Assembly (NCBI RefSeq): GCF_042654245.1
Contig: NZ_JBHSGI010000034.1
Span: forward strand, 186,001 to 250,000
Direction: 5' to 3'
Source of the DNA: Seohaeicola_A nanhaiensis
GTDB taxonomy: Bacteria > Pseudomonadota > Alphaproteobacteria > Rhodobacterales > Rhodobacteraceae
DNA: 64,000 bases
Positions 1-8,961 of the stretch are shown piece by piece. A program made the position numbers and the translations under genes. The notes under the pieces are model-generated. The model was not told the origin of the DNA. It did not search any database and saw nothing but the letters and a program-made list of their open reading frames with translations. Positions within the stretch are counted from its first letter, which is position 1. The number at the start of each line of letters is the position of its first letter.

Positions 1-2268
1 GTCGGGCGTGGCTTCGAAGTGCCGGATCACCGACATCGACACGACACGGTCGCCGTTCGAGAGGCGGACCCCGCGGACGCCGGTGGAATCGCGCCCCTTG
101 AAGACGCGCACATCGGTGGTCGGGAAGCGGATCGCCCGGCCGGCGTTGGTGACGAGCATGACGTCGTCGTCCTCGGAGGCGATGCGGGCGTTCACCAGGC
201 TCACGTCGTCGGGCAGTTTCATCGCGATCTTGCCGTTGCGCATCACGTTGGTGAAATCACCCAGCGCATTGCGCCTCACGTCGCCGGCCGAGGTGGCGAA
301 GACGATCTGCAGGTCGTCCCATTCCTCTTCCGGGCGGTCCACCGGCATGATGGCGGCGATAGACACGCCCTGCGGGATCGGCAGGATGTTGACGATGGCC
401 TTGCCCTTGGCCGTGCGCCCGCCCTGCGGCAGGCGCCAGGTCTTCAACTTGTAGACCATGCCGTCGGTGGTGAAGAACAAGAGCTGGGTATGCGTGTTGG
501 CGACGAAGAGGGTGGTCACCACGTCGTCGTCCTTGGTCTGCATCCCCGACAGCCCCTTGCCGCCGCGCCGCTGGCTGCGGAATTCGGCAAGCGGGGTGCG
601 CTTGATCCAGCCGGACTGGGTGACGGTCACCACCATATCCTCGCGCTCGATCAGGTCCTCGTCTTCCATGTCGCCCGACCAGTCGACGATCTCGGTGCGG
701 CGCGGGACGGCGAAGAGTTCCTTCACCTCCTTCAGCTCGTTCGAGATGATCTCCATGATCCGCTCGCGAGAGCCGAGGATTTCGAGGTATTCCTTGATCT
801 TGCGCGCCAGTTCCTCGAGCTCGTCGGTCACTTCCTTGACGCCGAGCTGGGTCAGGCGCTGCAGGCGCAGGTCGAGGATGGCGCGGGCCTGCGCTTCGGA
901 CAGGTAATAAGTGCCGTCCTCGTTCATGCGGTGGGTCGGGTCGTCGATCAGCCGGATGTAGCCGGCGATCTCGGCCGCAGGCCAGCGCCGGGTCATCAGC
1001 TTTTCGCGCGCTTCCGCGGCGTCGGCCGAGGCGCGGATGGTGGCGACCACCTCGTCCACGTTGCTGACCGCGACGGCCAGACCGCAGAGGATGTGGCTGC
1101 GTTCGCGCGCCTTGCGCAGTTCGAAGGCGGTGCGGCGGGCGACCACTTCCTCGCGGAAGTCGATGAAGGCGGTGAGGAAGCCGCGCAGCGTCAGCGTTTC
1201 GGGCCGGCCGCCGTTGAGCGCCAGCATGTTGCAGCCGAAGTGCACCTGCATCGGCGTGAAGCGGTAGAGCTGGTTCAGCACCACCTCAGCGGTGGCGTCA
1301 CGCTTGAGCTCGACCACCACGCGCACGCCGTTGCGGTCAGATTCGTCCTGCACGTGGGCGACGCCCTCGATGCGCTTTTCGCGCACCGCCTCGGCGATCT
1401 TCTCGATCATGCTGGACTTGTTCACCTGATAGGGAATCTCGTCCACGACGATCGCGTAACGGTCCTTGCGCAGTTCCTCGACGCGGGTTTTGGCGCGGAT
1501 GATTACGCTGCCGCGCCCTTCGAGATAGGCCTTGCGCGCGCCCGAGCGGCCCAGCATGAGGCCGCCGGTGGGAAAGTCGGGGCCGGGGACGTAGTCGATC
1601 AGCTGTTCGCTGGTCAGGTCCGGGTCGTCGATCAGCGCCAGAGTGGCGTCCACCACTTCGCCCAGATTGTGCGGCGGGATGTTGGTGGCCATGCCGACGG
1701 CGATGCCGCCCGCGCCATTGACCAGCATGTTGGGGAAGCGGGCGGGCAGAACCGCCGGTTCCTTGTCCTTGCCGTCGTAGTTGTCGAGGAAGTCGACGGT
1801 TTCCTTGTCGATATCGGCCAGCAGGTAGTTCGCCGACTTGGCCATCCGCACTTCGGTGTAGCGCATGGCTGCGGCCTTGTCGCCGTCCATGGAGCCGAAG
1901 TTGCCCTGGCCATCCAGCAGGGGCAGCGACATGGAAAAGCCCTGCGCCATACGCACCAGGGCGTCATAGATCGCGCTGTCGCCGTGGGGGTGGTATTTCC
2001 CCATCGTGTCGCCCACCGGGCGGGCCGACTTGCGGTAGGGTTTGTCGAATGTGTTCGACGTCTCGTACATCGCGTAGAGGATTCGCCGGTGCACCGGTTT
2101 CAGCCCGTCGCGCAGGTCGGGAATCGCCCGGCTGACGATGACCGACATGGCGTAGTCGAGATAGGACGTGCGCATCTCGGATTCGATGGAGACGCTCGGG
2201 CCGCTGAAGACGGGGCGCTCGGGCGGCGTTTCGTCCATGTTTTCAGGCGGTTCTGGGGTATCGCTCAC
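1..2268 (-). CDS. gyrA: DNA gyrase subunit A (3' end outside window)
   Basis: GyrA is the breaking-rejoining subunit of the type II topoisomerase that introduces negative supercoils. The 756 visible codons cover the N-terminal breakage-reunion domain and most of the beta-pinwheel C-terminal domain; the last part is cut by the window edge. Seen in the sequence: the catalytic-Tyr region AAAMRYTE, the quinolone-resistance region HPHGDSAIYD with the drug-sensitive Ser and Asp, and the GyrA box QRRGGKG. The GTG at 2268 was chosen because it precedes a proline-rich leader; a later in-frame ATG at 2238 is an alternative. No strong ribosome binding site precedes either. Identity is certain, the start moderately so. 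Confidence 0.97.
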   Translation of the reverse strand, partial: MSDTPEPPENMDETPPERPVFSGPSVSIESEMRTSYLDYAMSVIVSRAIPDLRDGLKPVHRRILYAMYETSNTFDKPYRKSARPVGDTMGKYHPHGDSAIYDALVRMAQGFSMSLPLLDGQGNFGSMDGDKAAAMRYTEVRMAKSANYLLADIDKETVDFLDNYDGKDKEPAVLPARFPNMLVNGAGGIAVGMATNIPPHNLGEVVDATLALIDDPDLTSEQLIDYVPGPDFPTGGLMLGRSGARKAYLEGRGSVIIRAKTRVEELRKDRYAIVVDEIPYQVNKSSMIEKIAEAVREKRIEGVAHVQDESDRNGVRVVVELKRDATAEVVLNQLYRFTPMQVHFGCNMLALNGGRPETLTLRGFLTAFIDFREEVVARRTAFELRKARERSHILCGLAVAVSNVDEVVATIRASADAAEAREKLMTRRWPAAEIAGYIRLIDDPTHRMNEDGTYYLSEAQARAILDLRLQRLTQLGVKEVTDELEELARKIKEYLEILGSRERIMEIISNELKEVKELFAVPRRTEIVDWSGDMEDEDLIEREDMVVTVTQSGWIKRTPLAEFRSQRRGGKGLSGMQTKDDDVVTTLFVANTHTQLLFFTTDGMVYKLKTWRLPQGGRTAKGKAIVNILPIPQGVSIAAIMPVDRPEEEWDDLQIVFATSAGDVRRNALGDFTNVMRNGKIAMKLPDDVSLVNARIASEDDDVMLVTNAGRAIRFPTTDVRVFKGRDSTGVRGVRLSNGDRVVSMSVIRHFEATPD

Positions 2269-2319
2269 GTGCTCTGCCGATTTTTTATGCGTTGCTATAT
2301 CTTGTGGAGCGACCTTATC

Positions 2320-2347
2320 AGAATACGCACATCCGGTGCAATGCCAA
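2320..2347 (-). promoter_or_regulatory. Candidate gyrA promoter
   Basis: On the minus strand TTGGCA (2347-2342) and TATTCT (2325-2320) are separated by 16 bp, about 50 bp upstream of the gyrA start. The match to a sigma-70 promoter is moderate; no transcription start evidence exists here. Confidence 0.4.
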
Positions 2348-2481
2348 GCGTCCCGATGTATTGGCAGCCGCGCTAGTAAAGTGATAACACACTGTTTTTA
2401 ATCATCTAAATGAAATCTGCCCTCGCCATGCCACAAATCCGGGGTAAACTGGAGTCACAGGCAACATTGATGAGGGTTCTC

Positions 2482-2751
2482 ATGGGTGAGCGTGATACCG
2501 AGCTGATGCTCAAGGGCTACGGGCTGACCACGGCAGAGTTCTTTTACCGGATGCCAGACTACCGGAACGTGCTGAATACGTTCGTATGGCAGGAGTACGA
2601 TCTGGCGCCGGATCATCCGCGATTGTTCGAATTCGTCGAGTTCTGGCAGCGCGAGATCGAGGGGCCGCTGCATTCGGTGCGGTTTACCCATCGCAAGCTG
2701 ATCGGGCCGGGCGCCTGGCAGAACCAGGTCGGCGAGTTCCGCCTGCATTAG
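2482..2751 (+). CDS. usg: Usg family protein
   Basis: A small 89-residue protein with the hallmarks of the alphaproteobacterial Usg family, originally noted near trp genes: KGYGLTTAE near the N terminus, YRMPD, WQEYDLAP, a central aromatic FWQREIEGPLHSVR block and the terminal GEFRLH. Its biochemical role is not established. The ATG at 2482 is preceded by GAGGG at a good distance; in-frame upstream ATGs at 2410 and 2470 would add residues not typical of the family. No trp gene is nearby, so the gene is separated from its classical context. Its stop overlaps the stop of the convergent radical SAM gene by 4 bp. Confidence 0.85.
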   Translation: MGERDTELMLKGYGLTTAEFFYRMPDYRNVLNTFVWQEYDLAPDHPRLFEFVEFWQREIEGPLHSVRFTHRKLIGPGAWQNQVGEFRLH

Positions 2752-3701
2752 GCCGAGCAGCTGGCCCCGCCCAGCACGCAGAACTTGGCGCAATGCGGGT
2801 GGTTCAGGGCCACCGGGCGCGCGGCTTCGGCGAGCGTCGCGCCAAGTTCGAATTCGGGCGCATAGGGCAGGAGGGTGCAGGCCACCACGGCCGGCCCTTC
2901 CGTACCCTTGCGGCGGATCACCATGCGGGACGAGGCGCACATGACCGACTCGGGCGATTTGTTCAGGATGCCCCAGCAGGCGGTGGTGATCTCGGGCACT
3001 TCGGCGCGCAGGTCCATTTCGGGGAAGATCATGGTTTCACCGGGGGCCTGGGCGTCGATCTCAAACCTGTGGCGCGCGTAGAGTTGGGCGAAGCCGTCGC
3101 GCACCGTCTTCTCGTCCTCGTGCCACAGGCTGCGGCCGGCGACGGCCATGCGGATGCCGTGATCGCGCAGCCACTCCATCCCCTCGATCGAGCGGGCGAA
3201 ACTGCCCGGGCCGCGTTCCTCGTCGTGGCGAGCCGGGTCGAAATGGTCGAGCGAGATGCGCAGCACCAGCCGGTCGCCGAAGTCGTGGACCAGGTCGCCA
3301 AGGCCGGCCTGAACGCGCGGGCGCATCATCGGCTGCATCGCGTTGGTCAGGATCAGCACGCGATAGCCGCGTTCCAGCGCCAGCCGGGCCATGGCGATCA
3401 TCCCGGGATTCATGAAGGGCTCGCCGCCGGTAAAGCCGATTTCGGTCAGCGGCCAGTCCAGTGCCTCGGCCTCTTCGAGATAGCGGCGCACCTCGTCGAG
3501 CGTGAGGTAGACCAGCGCGTCATTGGTCGGGCTGCTGTCGATATAGCAGTGCGTGCAGGCGATGTTGCAGAGCGTTCCGGTGTTGAACCACAGCGTCTCG
3601 GGGCGGCTGAGCGGGACGGTCGCCCGCGCCGAGCCGTCGGCCGTTATGGCCGGGTCCTGAAACTTGCCGGCATTGGCCGGGGTCTGGTCGATATCCTTCA
3701 T
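2748..3701 (-). CDS. Radical SAM protein with extra C-terminal cysteines
   Basis: A 317-residue radical SAM enzyme. The CxxxCxxC motif that binds the SAM-cleaving 4Fe-4S cluster is at C45, C49 and C52 (TLCNIACTHCY), followed by the GGEP glycine-rich motif (FTGGEPFMNPG). The C-terminal third has further cysteines (ACWGI, VMCASS, ACTLL, HCAKFC and a final CSA), suggesting a SPASM/twitch-like auxiliary Fe-S cluster. The start is preceded by GGAAG. Members of this architecture modify peptides or small molecules, but no precursor peptide gene is evident beside it, so the substrate is unknown. It is convergent with usg and divergent from zwf. Confidence 0.85.
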   Translation of the reverse strand: MKDIDQTPANAGKFQDPAITADGSARATVPLSRPETLWFNTGTLCNIACTHCYIDSSPTNDALVYLTLDEVRRYLEEAEALDWPLTEIGFTGGEPFMNPGMIAMARLALERGYRVLILTNAMQPMMRPRVQAGLGDLVHDFGDRLVLRISLDHFDPARHDEERGPGSFARSIEGMEWLRDHGIRMAVAGRSLWHEDEKTVRDGFAQLYARHRFEIDAQAPGETMIFPEMDLRAEVPEITTACWGILNKSPESVMCASSRMVIRRKGTEGPAVVACTLLPYAPEFELGATLAEAARPVALNHPHCAKFCVLGGASCSA

Positions 3702-3886
3702 CGCGGGCTTCCAAATGGTGGCGCGTTTGCGAGATGTACCTTATGCCTGTCGCGAATGAAACGCCGCGCGCGCGCTGAGTGACAGAGAAGTGATGCGCGC
3801 TCGACAGCTTGGGGTGTTCGCGCTAACACCCGCAGGGGCAGGAAGCGGCCGTCCCATCGCGGCGGCCCGGAAAGGACTGGGACGAT

Positions 3887-5353
3887 ATGGTTTCACGCGT
3901 CATTCCCGTCGATCCGTTCGACCTCGTGATCTTTGGCGGAACGGGCGACCTGGCCCGGCGCAAGATTCTGCCGGCGCTGTTCCGGCGCTATTGCGCGGGA
4001 CAGATCCCGTCCGAGGCGCGGATCGTCGGCGCGGCGCGGGCCGAGTATGACGACGCCGGCTATCGCGACTTTGCGGCCGAGGCGATCCGCGAGTTCGCGC
4101 CGGGCCGGACCTGCGAGGACGGCACGCTGGGGCAATTCCTGGAACGGCTGTCCTATGTGACCATCGACGCGCGGGGCGACACGGGCTGGGAGGATCTGGC
4201 CTCGAAGTTGCAGCCGGGGCGGGTGCGGGCCTTCTATTTCTCGGTGGGTCCGGGGCTGTTCGGCGATCTGGCCGACCGGCTGCACAAATGGGGCGTGGCC
4301 GATGCGGACTCGCGCATCGTGGTGGAAAAGCCCTTCGGCCACGACCTCGCCAGCGCGCGGGCGCTGAACCACACGCTGGCGGCGCATTTTCATGAAAGCC
4401 AGATCTACCGGATCGACCATTACCTCGGCAAGGAGACGGTGCAGAACCTGATGGCGGTCCGCTTTGGCAACATGCTGTTCGAGCCGCTGTGGAACGCGCA
4501 ATACGTCGACCATATCCAGATCACCGTGGCTGAGACGGTGGGCGTGGGCGGGCGGGGCGAATATTACGACACCGCCGGCGCGATGCGGGACATGATGCAG
4601 AACCACCTGATGCAGCTGCTCTGCCTGATCGCGATGGAACCTCCGGCGCGCTTTGAGCCGGATGCGGTGCGCGACGAGAAGCTGAAGGTGATCCGCGCGC
4701 TGGACGAGGTTCTGCCGCATCACATCGTGCGCGGCCAGTATGACGCGGCCAAGGGCGCCGAGGGGGACTATCCTTCGTATCGCGAGGCGGTGGGCAACCC
4801 GCGGTCCAAGACCGAGAGCTATATCGCGCTCAAGACCCATGTGTCGAACTGGCGATGGGCGGGCACGCCGTTCTACCTGCGCACGGGCAAGCGGCTGAAG
4901 GCGCGGTCTTCGGTGATTTCGGTGATGTTCAAGGACACGCCGCATTCGATCTTCGGGGCCGAGGCGGGGCGGCATGCGAACGTGCTGACCATCCGGTTGC
5001 AGCCGAACGAGGGGATCACCCTGCAGGTGACGATCAAGGAACCCGGTCCCGGAGGGATGCGTTTGGTGGACGTGCCGCTGGACATGACATTTGCCGAGGC
5101 GCTGGGACCCGAGGGAAGCGATCCGCCAGATGCCTACGAGCGCCTCATCATGGATGTGATCCGGGGCAACCAGACCCTGTTCATGCGCGGCGACGAGGTG
5201 GAGGCAGCCTGGGCCTGGACCGATCCGATCATCGCCGGATGGGTGCGCCGGGGCGAGGTGCCCAAACCCTACGACAGTGGCAGCGTCGGACCGGGCGACG
5301 CCGATCTTCTGATACAACGCGACGGCCGGGAATGGCGGGGAATCGTTCCATGA
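3887..5353 (+). CDS. zwf: Glucose-6-phosphate 1-dehydrogenase
   Basis: Oxidises glucose 6-phosphate to 6-phosphogluconolactone with NAD(P)+, the entry to the Entner-Doudoroff and oxidative pentose phosphate pathways. The 488 residues match the usual length. Motifs seen: the N-terminal dinucleotide fold GGTGDLARRK, EKPFGHD, and the active-site RIDHYLGKE with its catalytic His. First gene of a tight operon: the next gene starts inside its stop codon (ATGA at 5350-5353). The three enzymes act on successive or adjacent hexose-phosphate steps, so joint expression makes sense. Confidence 0.98.
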   Translation: MVSRVIPVDPFDLVIFGGTGDLARRKILPALFRRYCAGQIPSEARIVGAARAEYDDAGYRDFAAEAIREFAPGRTCEDGTLGQFLERLSYVTIDARGDTGWEDLASKLQPGRVRAFYFSVGPGLFGDLADRLHKWGVADADSRIVVEKPFGHDLASARALNHTLAAHFHESQIYRIDHYLGKETVQNLMAVRFGNMLFEPLWNAQYVDHIQITVAETVGVGGRGEYYDTAGAMRDMMQNHLMQLLCLIAMEPPARFEPDAVRDEKLKVIRALDEVLPHHIVRGQYDAAKGAEGDYPSYREAVGNPRSKTESYIALKTHVSNWRWAGTPFYLRTGKRLKARSSVISVMFKDTPHSIFGAEAGRHANVLTIRLQPNEGITLQVTIKEPGPGGMRLVDVPLDMTFAEALGPEGSDPPDAYERLIMDVIRGNQTLFMRGDEVEAAWAWTDPIIAGWVRRGEVPKPYDSGSVGPGDADLLIQRDGREWRGIVP

Positions 5354-6021
5354 ATATCATCGACTATGCCGATCGGGACATGCTGGCGATCAATGTCGCC
5401 CAGGTGGTGGCGGGTCAGCTGGAATCGGTCCTGTTCAGCCACGAACGGGCCTCTTTCGCCGTACCGGGCGGAACCACGCCGGGGCCGATCTTCGACGCGC
5501 TCTGCGCCGCGACGCTGGACTGGAGCCGGGTGCACGTGATGCCGACCGACGAACGCTGGGTGGCCGAGGACGACAGCCGCTCGAACGCGCGGCTGATCCG
5601 CAAGCGGCTGCTGACCTCGCGTGCCGAGGCGGCGACGCTGGTGCCCTTCTACCGCGCCGGGCAGACGCCCGAGGCGGCGCTGGACGAGATCGCCGAGAGC
5701 ATCGCGCCCTATCTGCCGCTGTCTGTGCTGCTGCTGGGGATGGGCGAGGACATGCACACCGCCTCGATCTTTGCCGGCGCGCCGGGCAGCGCCGAGGCGC
5801 TGGACGCGGCTGCGCCGCCGCTGGCCGTGGTCACGCCCGAAACGCAGCCCGAGACCCGCGTGACCCTGACCGCGCCGGTGCTGGACGGGGCGTTGTCCAA
5901 GCATCTGGTGATCTTCGGCGCCTCCAAGCGCGCGGCGCTGGAACGGGCGCTGACGATGCCACCGGAAGAGGCGCCGGTGCAGGCCGTGCTGACCGATATC
6001 ACCGTACATTGGGCGGAATGA
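5350..6021 (+). CDS. pgl: 6-phosphogluconolactonase
   Basis: A 223-residue protein of the glucosamine-6-phosphate isomerase/6-phosphogluconolactonase fold that hydrolyses the lactone made by Zwf to 6-phosphogluconate. Seen: VPGGTTPGPIFDAL, the TDERWV motif and the SNARLIRKRLL segment typical of Pgl, then GMGEDMHTASIFAG near the active site. The ATG overlaps the zwf stop, implying translational coupling. Middle gene of zwf-pgl-pgi, 4 bp before pgi. Confidence 0.95.
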   Translation: MNIIDYADRDMLAINVAQVVAGQLESVLFSHERASFAVPGGTTPGPIFDALCAATLDWSRVHVMPTDERWVAEDDSRSNARLIRKRLLTSRAEAATLVPFYRAGQTPEAALDEIAESIAPYLPLSVLLLGMGEDMHTASIFAGAPGSAEALDAAAPPLAVVTPETQPETRVTLTAPVLDGALSKHLVIFGASKRAALERALTMPPEEAPVQAVLTDITVHWAE

Positions 6022-6025
6022 GATC

Positions 6026-7645
6026 ATGACCAAGTGGGAAGACCTGAAACGGCTGCAGGCCGCCGCGGGGGCGCGTCATATCCTCGATCTGTTTGCCGCC
6101 GATCCGGCGCGGGCGAAGGGCTTTGCGGTGGACGCGCTGGGGATGCGGTTCGACTATTCCAAGACCAACATGGACAGCGCGCAGCGGGCGGCGCTGATCG
6201 CGCTGTGCGATGGCGCCGGACTGGCGGACCGTCGCGAGGCGATGTTCACCGGCGCGCCGATCAACGAGACCGAGGGGCGCGCGGTGCTGCACACCGCGCT
6301 GCGCAATCTCGACGGCGGGCCGGTGCCGGTGGACGGGCAGGACGTGATGCCCGGCGTTCTGGACGGTCTCGCCCGGATGCGGGCCTTTGCCGGCGCGGTG
6401 CGGTCGGGCAAGGCGCGGGGCGCGGGCGGGGCGCTGACGGATGTGGTCAATATCGGGATCGGCGGCTCGGACCTTGGTCCGGCGATGGCGGTGATGGCGC
6501 TGGCCCCCTATCACGACGGTCCGCGCTGTCATTTCGTCTCGAACGTCGACGGGGCCGATATCGCCGACACGCTGCGCGGGCTGGATCCGACGCGGACTCT
6601 GGTGATCGTCGCCTCGAAAACCTTCACCACCATCGAGACGATGACCAACGCACGCACGGCCAAGGCCTGGATGGAGGAGGGCGGCGGCGACCCCGCGCGC
6701 CAGTTCGCCGCGCTGTCGACGGCGCAGGACAAGACGGCGGCCTTCGGGATCGACGCCGACAAGGTCTTCGGTTTCGCCGACTGGGTCGGCGGGCGGTATT
6801 CCGTCTGGGGGCCAATCGGCCTGAGCCTGATGATCGCCATCGGCGCGAAGGCGTTCGACGCTTTCCTGCGGGGCGCGCAGGCGATGGACAATCACTTCCG
6901 CACGGCGGACTGGGGCGAGAACATGCCGGTTCTGCTGGCGCTGACCGGGCTGTGGCACCATCAGGTCTGCGGCTATGCGACCCGCGCCGTGCTGCCCTAT
7001 GACCAGCGGCTGAAGCGCCTGCCGGCCTATCTCCAGCAGCTGGAGATGGAGAGCAACGGAAAATCGGTGGCGATGGATGGGACGCCGCTGGACGGGCCTT
7101 CGGGGCCGGTGGTCTGGGGCGAGCCCGGCACAAACGGGCAGCACGCCTTCTACCAGCTGATCCATCAGGGCACCGCAGTGGTGCCCTGCGAGTTCATGGT
7201 GGCGGCGGTGGGTCACGAGCCGGAGCTGGCGCATCATCACCGCCTGCTGGTGGCGAACTGCCTGGCGCAGTCCGAAGCGCTGATGCGGGGACGCGCGCCG
7301 GAAGACGCGCGCGCCAAGGTGGCGGGTGCGTTCGAGGGCGCCGAGCTGGAGCGGCAGGCGGCGCACCGGGTCTTCCCGGGCAACCGGCCATCGGTCACGC
7401 TGATCTATCCGCAGCTGACGCCCGAGATCCTGGGCCAGATCATCGCGCTCTATGAGCACCGGGTCTTTGTCGAGGGGGTGATCCTGGGGATCAACTCGTT
7501 CGACCAGTGGGGCGTGGAACTGGGAAAGGAGCTGGCGACCTCGCTGGGGCCGATCGTGGAGGGCGCCGAAAGTGCCGCGGGCAAGGACGGCTCGACCGCG
7601 GCGCTGGTGGAGTTCGTGCACCGACATGGCGGCGGGGCGACGTAG
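6026..7645 (+). CDS. pgi: Glucose-6-phosphate isomerase
   Basis: Interconverts glucose 6-phosphate and fructose 6-phosphate. At 539 residues it has the normal length. Motifs seen: VNIGIGGSDLGP, ASKTFTTIET for phosphate binding, GGRYSVWGPIG, MESNGK, and the C-terminal GINSFDQWGVELGK with the catalytic Lys. In bacteria that lack a working Embden-Meyerhof route, Pgi mainly returns fructose 6-phosphate to Zwf, which fits its place behind zwf and pgl. Transcription probably ends at the hairpins directly downstream. Confidence 0.98.
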   Translation: MTKWEDLKRLQAAAGARHILDLFAADPARAKGFAVDALGMRFDYSKTNMDSAQRAALIALCDGAGLADRREAMFTGAPINETEGRAVLHTALRNLDGGPVPVDGQDVMPGVLDGLARMRAFAGAVRSGKARGAGGALTDVVNIGIGGSDLGPAMAVMALAPYHDGPRCHFVSNVDGADIADTLRGLDPTRTLVIVASKTFTTIETMTNARTAKAWMEEGGGDPARQFAALSTAQDKTAAFGIDADKVFGFADWVGGRYSVWGPIGLSLMIAIGAKAFDAFLRGAQAMDNHFRTADWGENMPVLLALTGLWHHQVCGYATRAVLPYDQRLKRLPAYLQQLEMESNGKSVAMDGTPLDGPSGPVVWGEPGTNGQHAFYQLIHQGTAVVPCEFMVAAVGHEPELAHHHRLLVANCLAQSEALMRGRAPEDARAKVAGAFEGAELERQAAHRVFPGNRPSVTLIYPQLTPEILGQIIALYEHRVFVEGVILGINSFDQWGVELGKELATSLGPIVEGAESAAGKDGSTAALVEFVHRHGGGAT

Positions 7646-7691
7646 GCCGAAATCCTGCGAGGATTTCGGTCTGTTTTCCTTGTAGGAAAAC
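7646..7691 (+). terminator. Tandem hairpin terminator after pgi
   Basis: A 9-bp perfect stem (7647-7655 with 7661-7669, 5-nt loop) starts one base after the pgi stop and is followed by a T-rich run. That run forms the left arm of a second perfect 8-bp hairpin (7673-7680 with 7684-7691, 3-nt loop). The first is a conventional intrinsic terminator for zwf-pgl-pgi; the second overlaps its T-tract. Confidence 0.8.
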
Positions 7692-7715
7692 GGCTAGGGC
7701 GCGCGGGCTGGAACC

Positions 7716-7724
7716 TGCTATAAT
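7716..7724 (+). promoter_or_regulatory. Extended -10 promoter of the RTX gene
   Basis: TGCTATAAT is a perfect extended -10 element (TGn plus TATAAT) 34 bp before the start codon of the RTX gene. No convincing -35 is present, as is usual for this class. Confidence 0.6.
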
Positions 7725-7757
7725 ACCCTCGTTCGATTGCAGACCTGGTGCGTTCCG

Positions 7758-8960
7758 ATGGCCCTGACCGTGACCCATGCCAGTCCGCTGGCGAGCAGCT
7801 TCCAGCGCGTGCTGGTGGCGACGCTGCAGAACCCGGACAGCGTGTGGTTTCCAAGTGCAAGCGGGACCACGCTTACCTTCGTGGAACAGTTCGGCCCGGG
7901 GTTGGAGGTGGTGTTTCGCGGCGTCGGGCTTGGGTTGGACCGCAACGGCCTCCCCTTCGGCACGATCACCGGGTTCGAGATCGGCGCTGGTTTCGGCCCG
8001 CCGGATTTGACAGGCGGGGGCGTGGCGATCGACATGGGCGCGCTCTGGGCGCGGGCGCAGCGTGTGGCGGATTTCGATGGGCCGGCGTTCCAGCGGGTGC
8101 TCGACCTGATCGGAATGCGCGGTGTGACCGAGATCGGCTCGGCCGGTGACGACGTTTTCGACACCGGGCCGAAGGGTGATGTGCTGCGGGGCGGCGCGGG
8201 CGATGACCTGTTCCTGTTCCGCCATGTCGATCCGGCGCCGGGCGCGCCGCACCCGCCGGCGGATCTGCTGGTGGGTGGCCTGGGCGCACGGGATACTCTG
8301 GAGATCGCGCAAGTGGCGCTGGGGTTCGGCCAGTCCCTGGTGGTCGATTTGGCGCAAGGCCGGGTCGAGCGGGTGACCGAGGGCTGGCATGGCGGGCGCC
8401 AGCTGCTGGCCGAGGCGCGCGGGATCGAGTATGTGATCGGCACCGGGTATGGCGACAGCATTCTGGGCGATGGCGCGCGCAATCTGCTGCGCGGGCAGGC
8501 GGGCGATGACCAGCTGAACGGGCGCGCCGGGGCGGATGTTCTGGACGGTGGGTGGGGCGGCGACAGGCTGCTGGGCGGCGGGGGCAACGACCGCCTGCTG
8601 GGCGGCGCGGGTGCGGACCTGCCGAAGGGCGGCGCGGGGCGCGACCGGCTGTTCGGCGGCGGCCACGCCGACCGGCTGGAGGGCGGCGCGGGCGACGACA
8701 TCCTGACCGGTGGCGCGGGGGCGGACGTCTTTGTCTTCGATGCCCGCAGCGCCGCACCCGGGCAGGGCGATGACGTGATCACCGATTTCGACGCCGCGCA
8801 GGACCGCCTGTTGTGGCGCGCGGACTTCCCGCCGCCCTTCGAGGTGGAGGTCACGATCATCGGCGCGGGCACGCTGATCAGCCATGCGGGCGGCACGATC
8901 ACGCTGGCCGGCGTGCTGCTGACGGCGGAGGAGATCGAGATGCGGGTGGTTTACTTCTAG
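7758..8960 (+). CDS. RTX-type calcium-binding repeat protein
   Basis: A 400-residue protein without a classical signal peptide. The first 130 residues are unrecognised. From about residue 135 there are glycine/aspartate nonapeptides of the GGxGxDxLx type (GGAGDD, GRAGADVL, GGGGNDRLLG, GGAGDDILTG and others), which form calcium-binding parallel beta-rolls. The repeats end in GGAGADVFVFD and a DDVITDFDAAQDRL segment typical of RTX C termini. Such proteins usually leave by a type I system, but no ABC/MFP genes lie here. One repeat reads ADLPKGGAG, so it is degenerate. The ATG at 7758 fits the extended -10 promoter. Function unknown: adhesin, S-layer-like or hydrolase accessory are all possible. 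Confidence 0.85.
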   Translation: MALTVTHASPLASSFQRVLVATLQNPDSVWFPSASGTTLTFVEQFGPGLEVVFRGVGLGLDRNGLPFGTITGFEIGAGFGPPDLTGGGVAIDMGALWARAQRVADFDGPAFQRVLDLIGMRGVTEIGSAGDDVFDTGPKGDVLRGGAGDDLFLFRHVDPAPGAPHPPADLLVGGLGARDTLEIAQVALGFGQSLVVDLAQGRVERVTEGWHGGRQLLAEARGIEYVIGTGYGDSILGDGARNLLRGQAGDDQLNGRAGADVLDGGWGGDRLLGGGGNDRLLGGAGADLPKGGAGRDRLFGGGHADRLEGGAGDDILTGGAGADVFVFDARSAAPGQGDDVITDFDAAQDRLLWRADFPPPFEVEVTIIGAGTLISHAGGTITLAGVLLTAEEIEMRVVYF

Positions 8961-8961
8961 G

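Noticed and set aside
1..2268. Quinolone-resistance mutation in gyrA
   Set aside because: The Ser and Asp at the two main resistance positions are the sensitive residues. A Gly follows MAQ where other GyrA proteins carry Asp or Pro, but this position is variable among genera.
19..2376. A 785-codon plus-strand frame opposite gyrA
   Set aside because: The minus strand encodes an unbroken GyrA with all expected motifs; the plus frame has no recognisable domain and biased composition.
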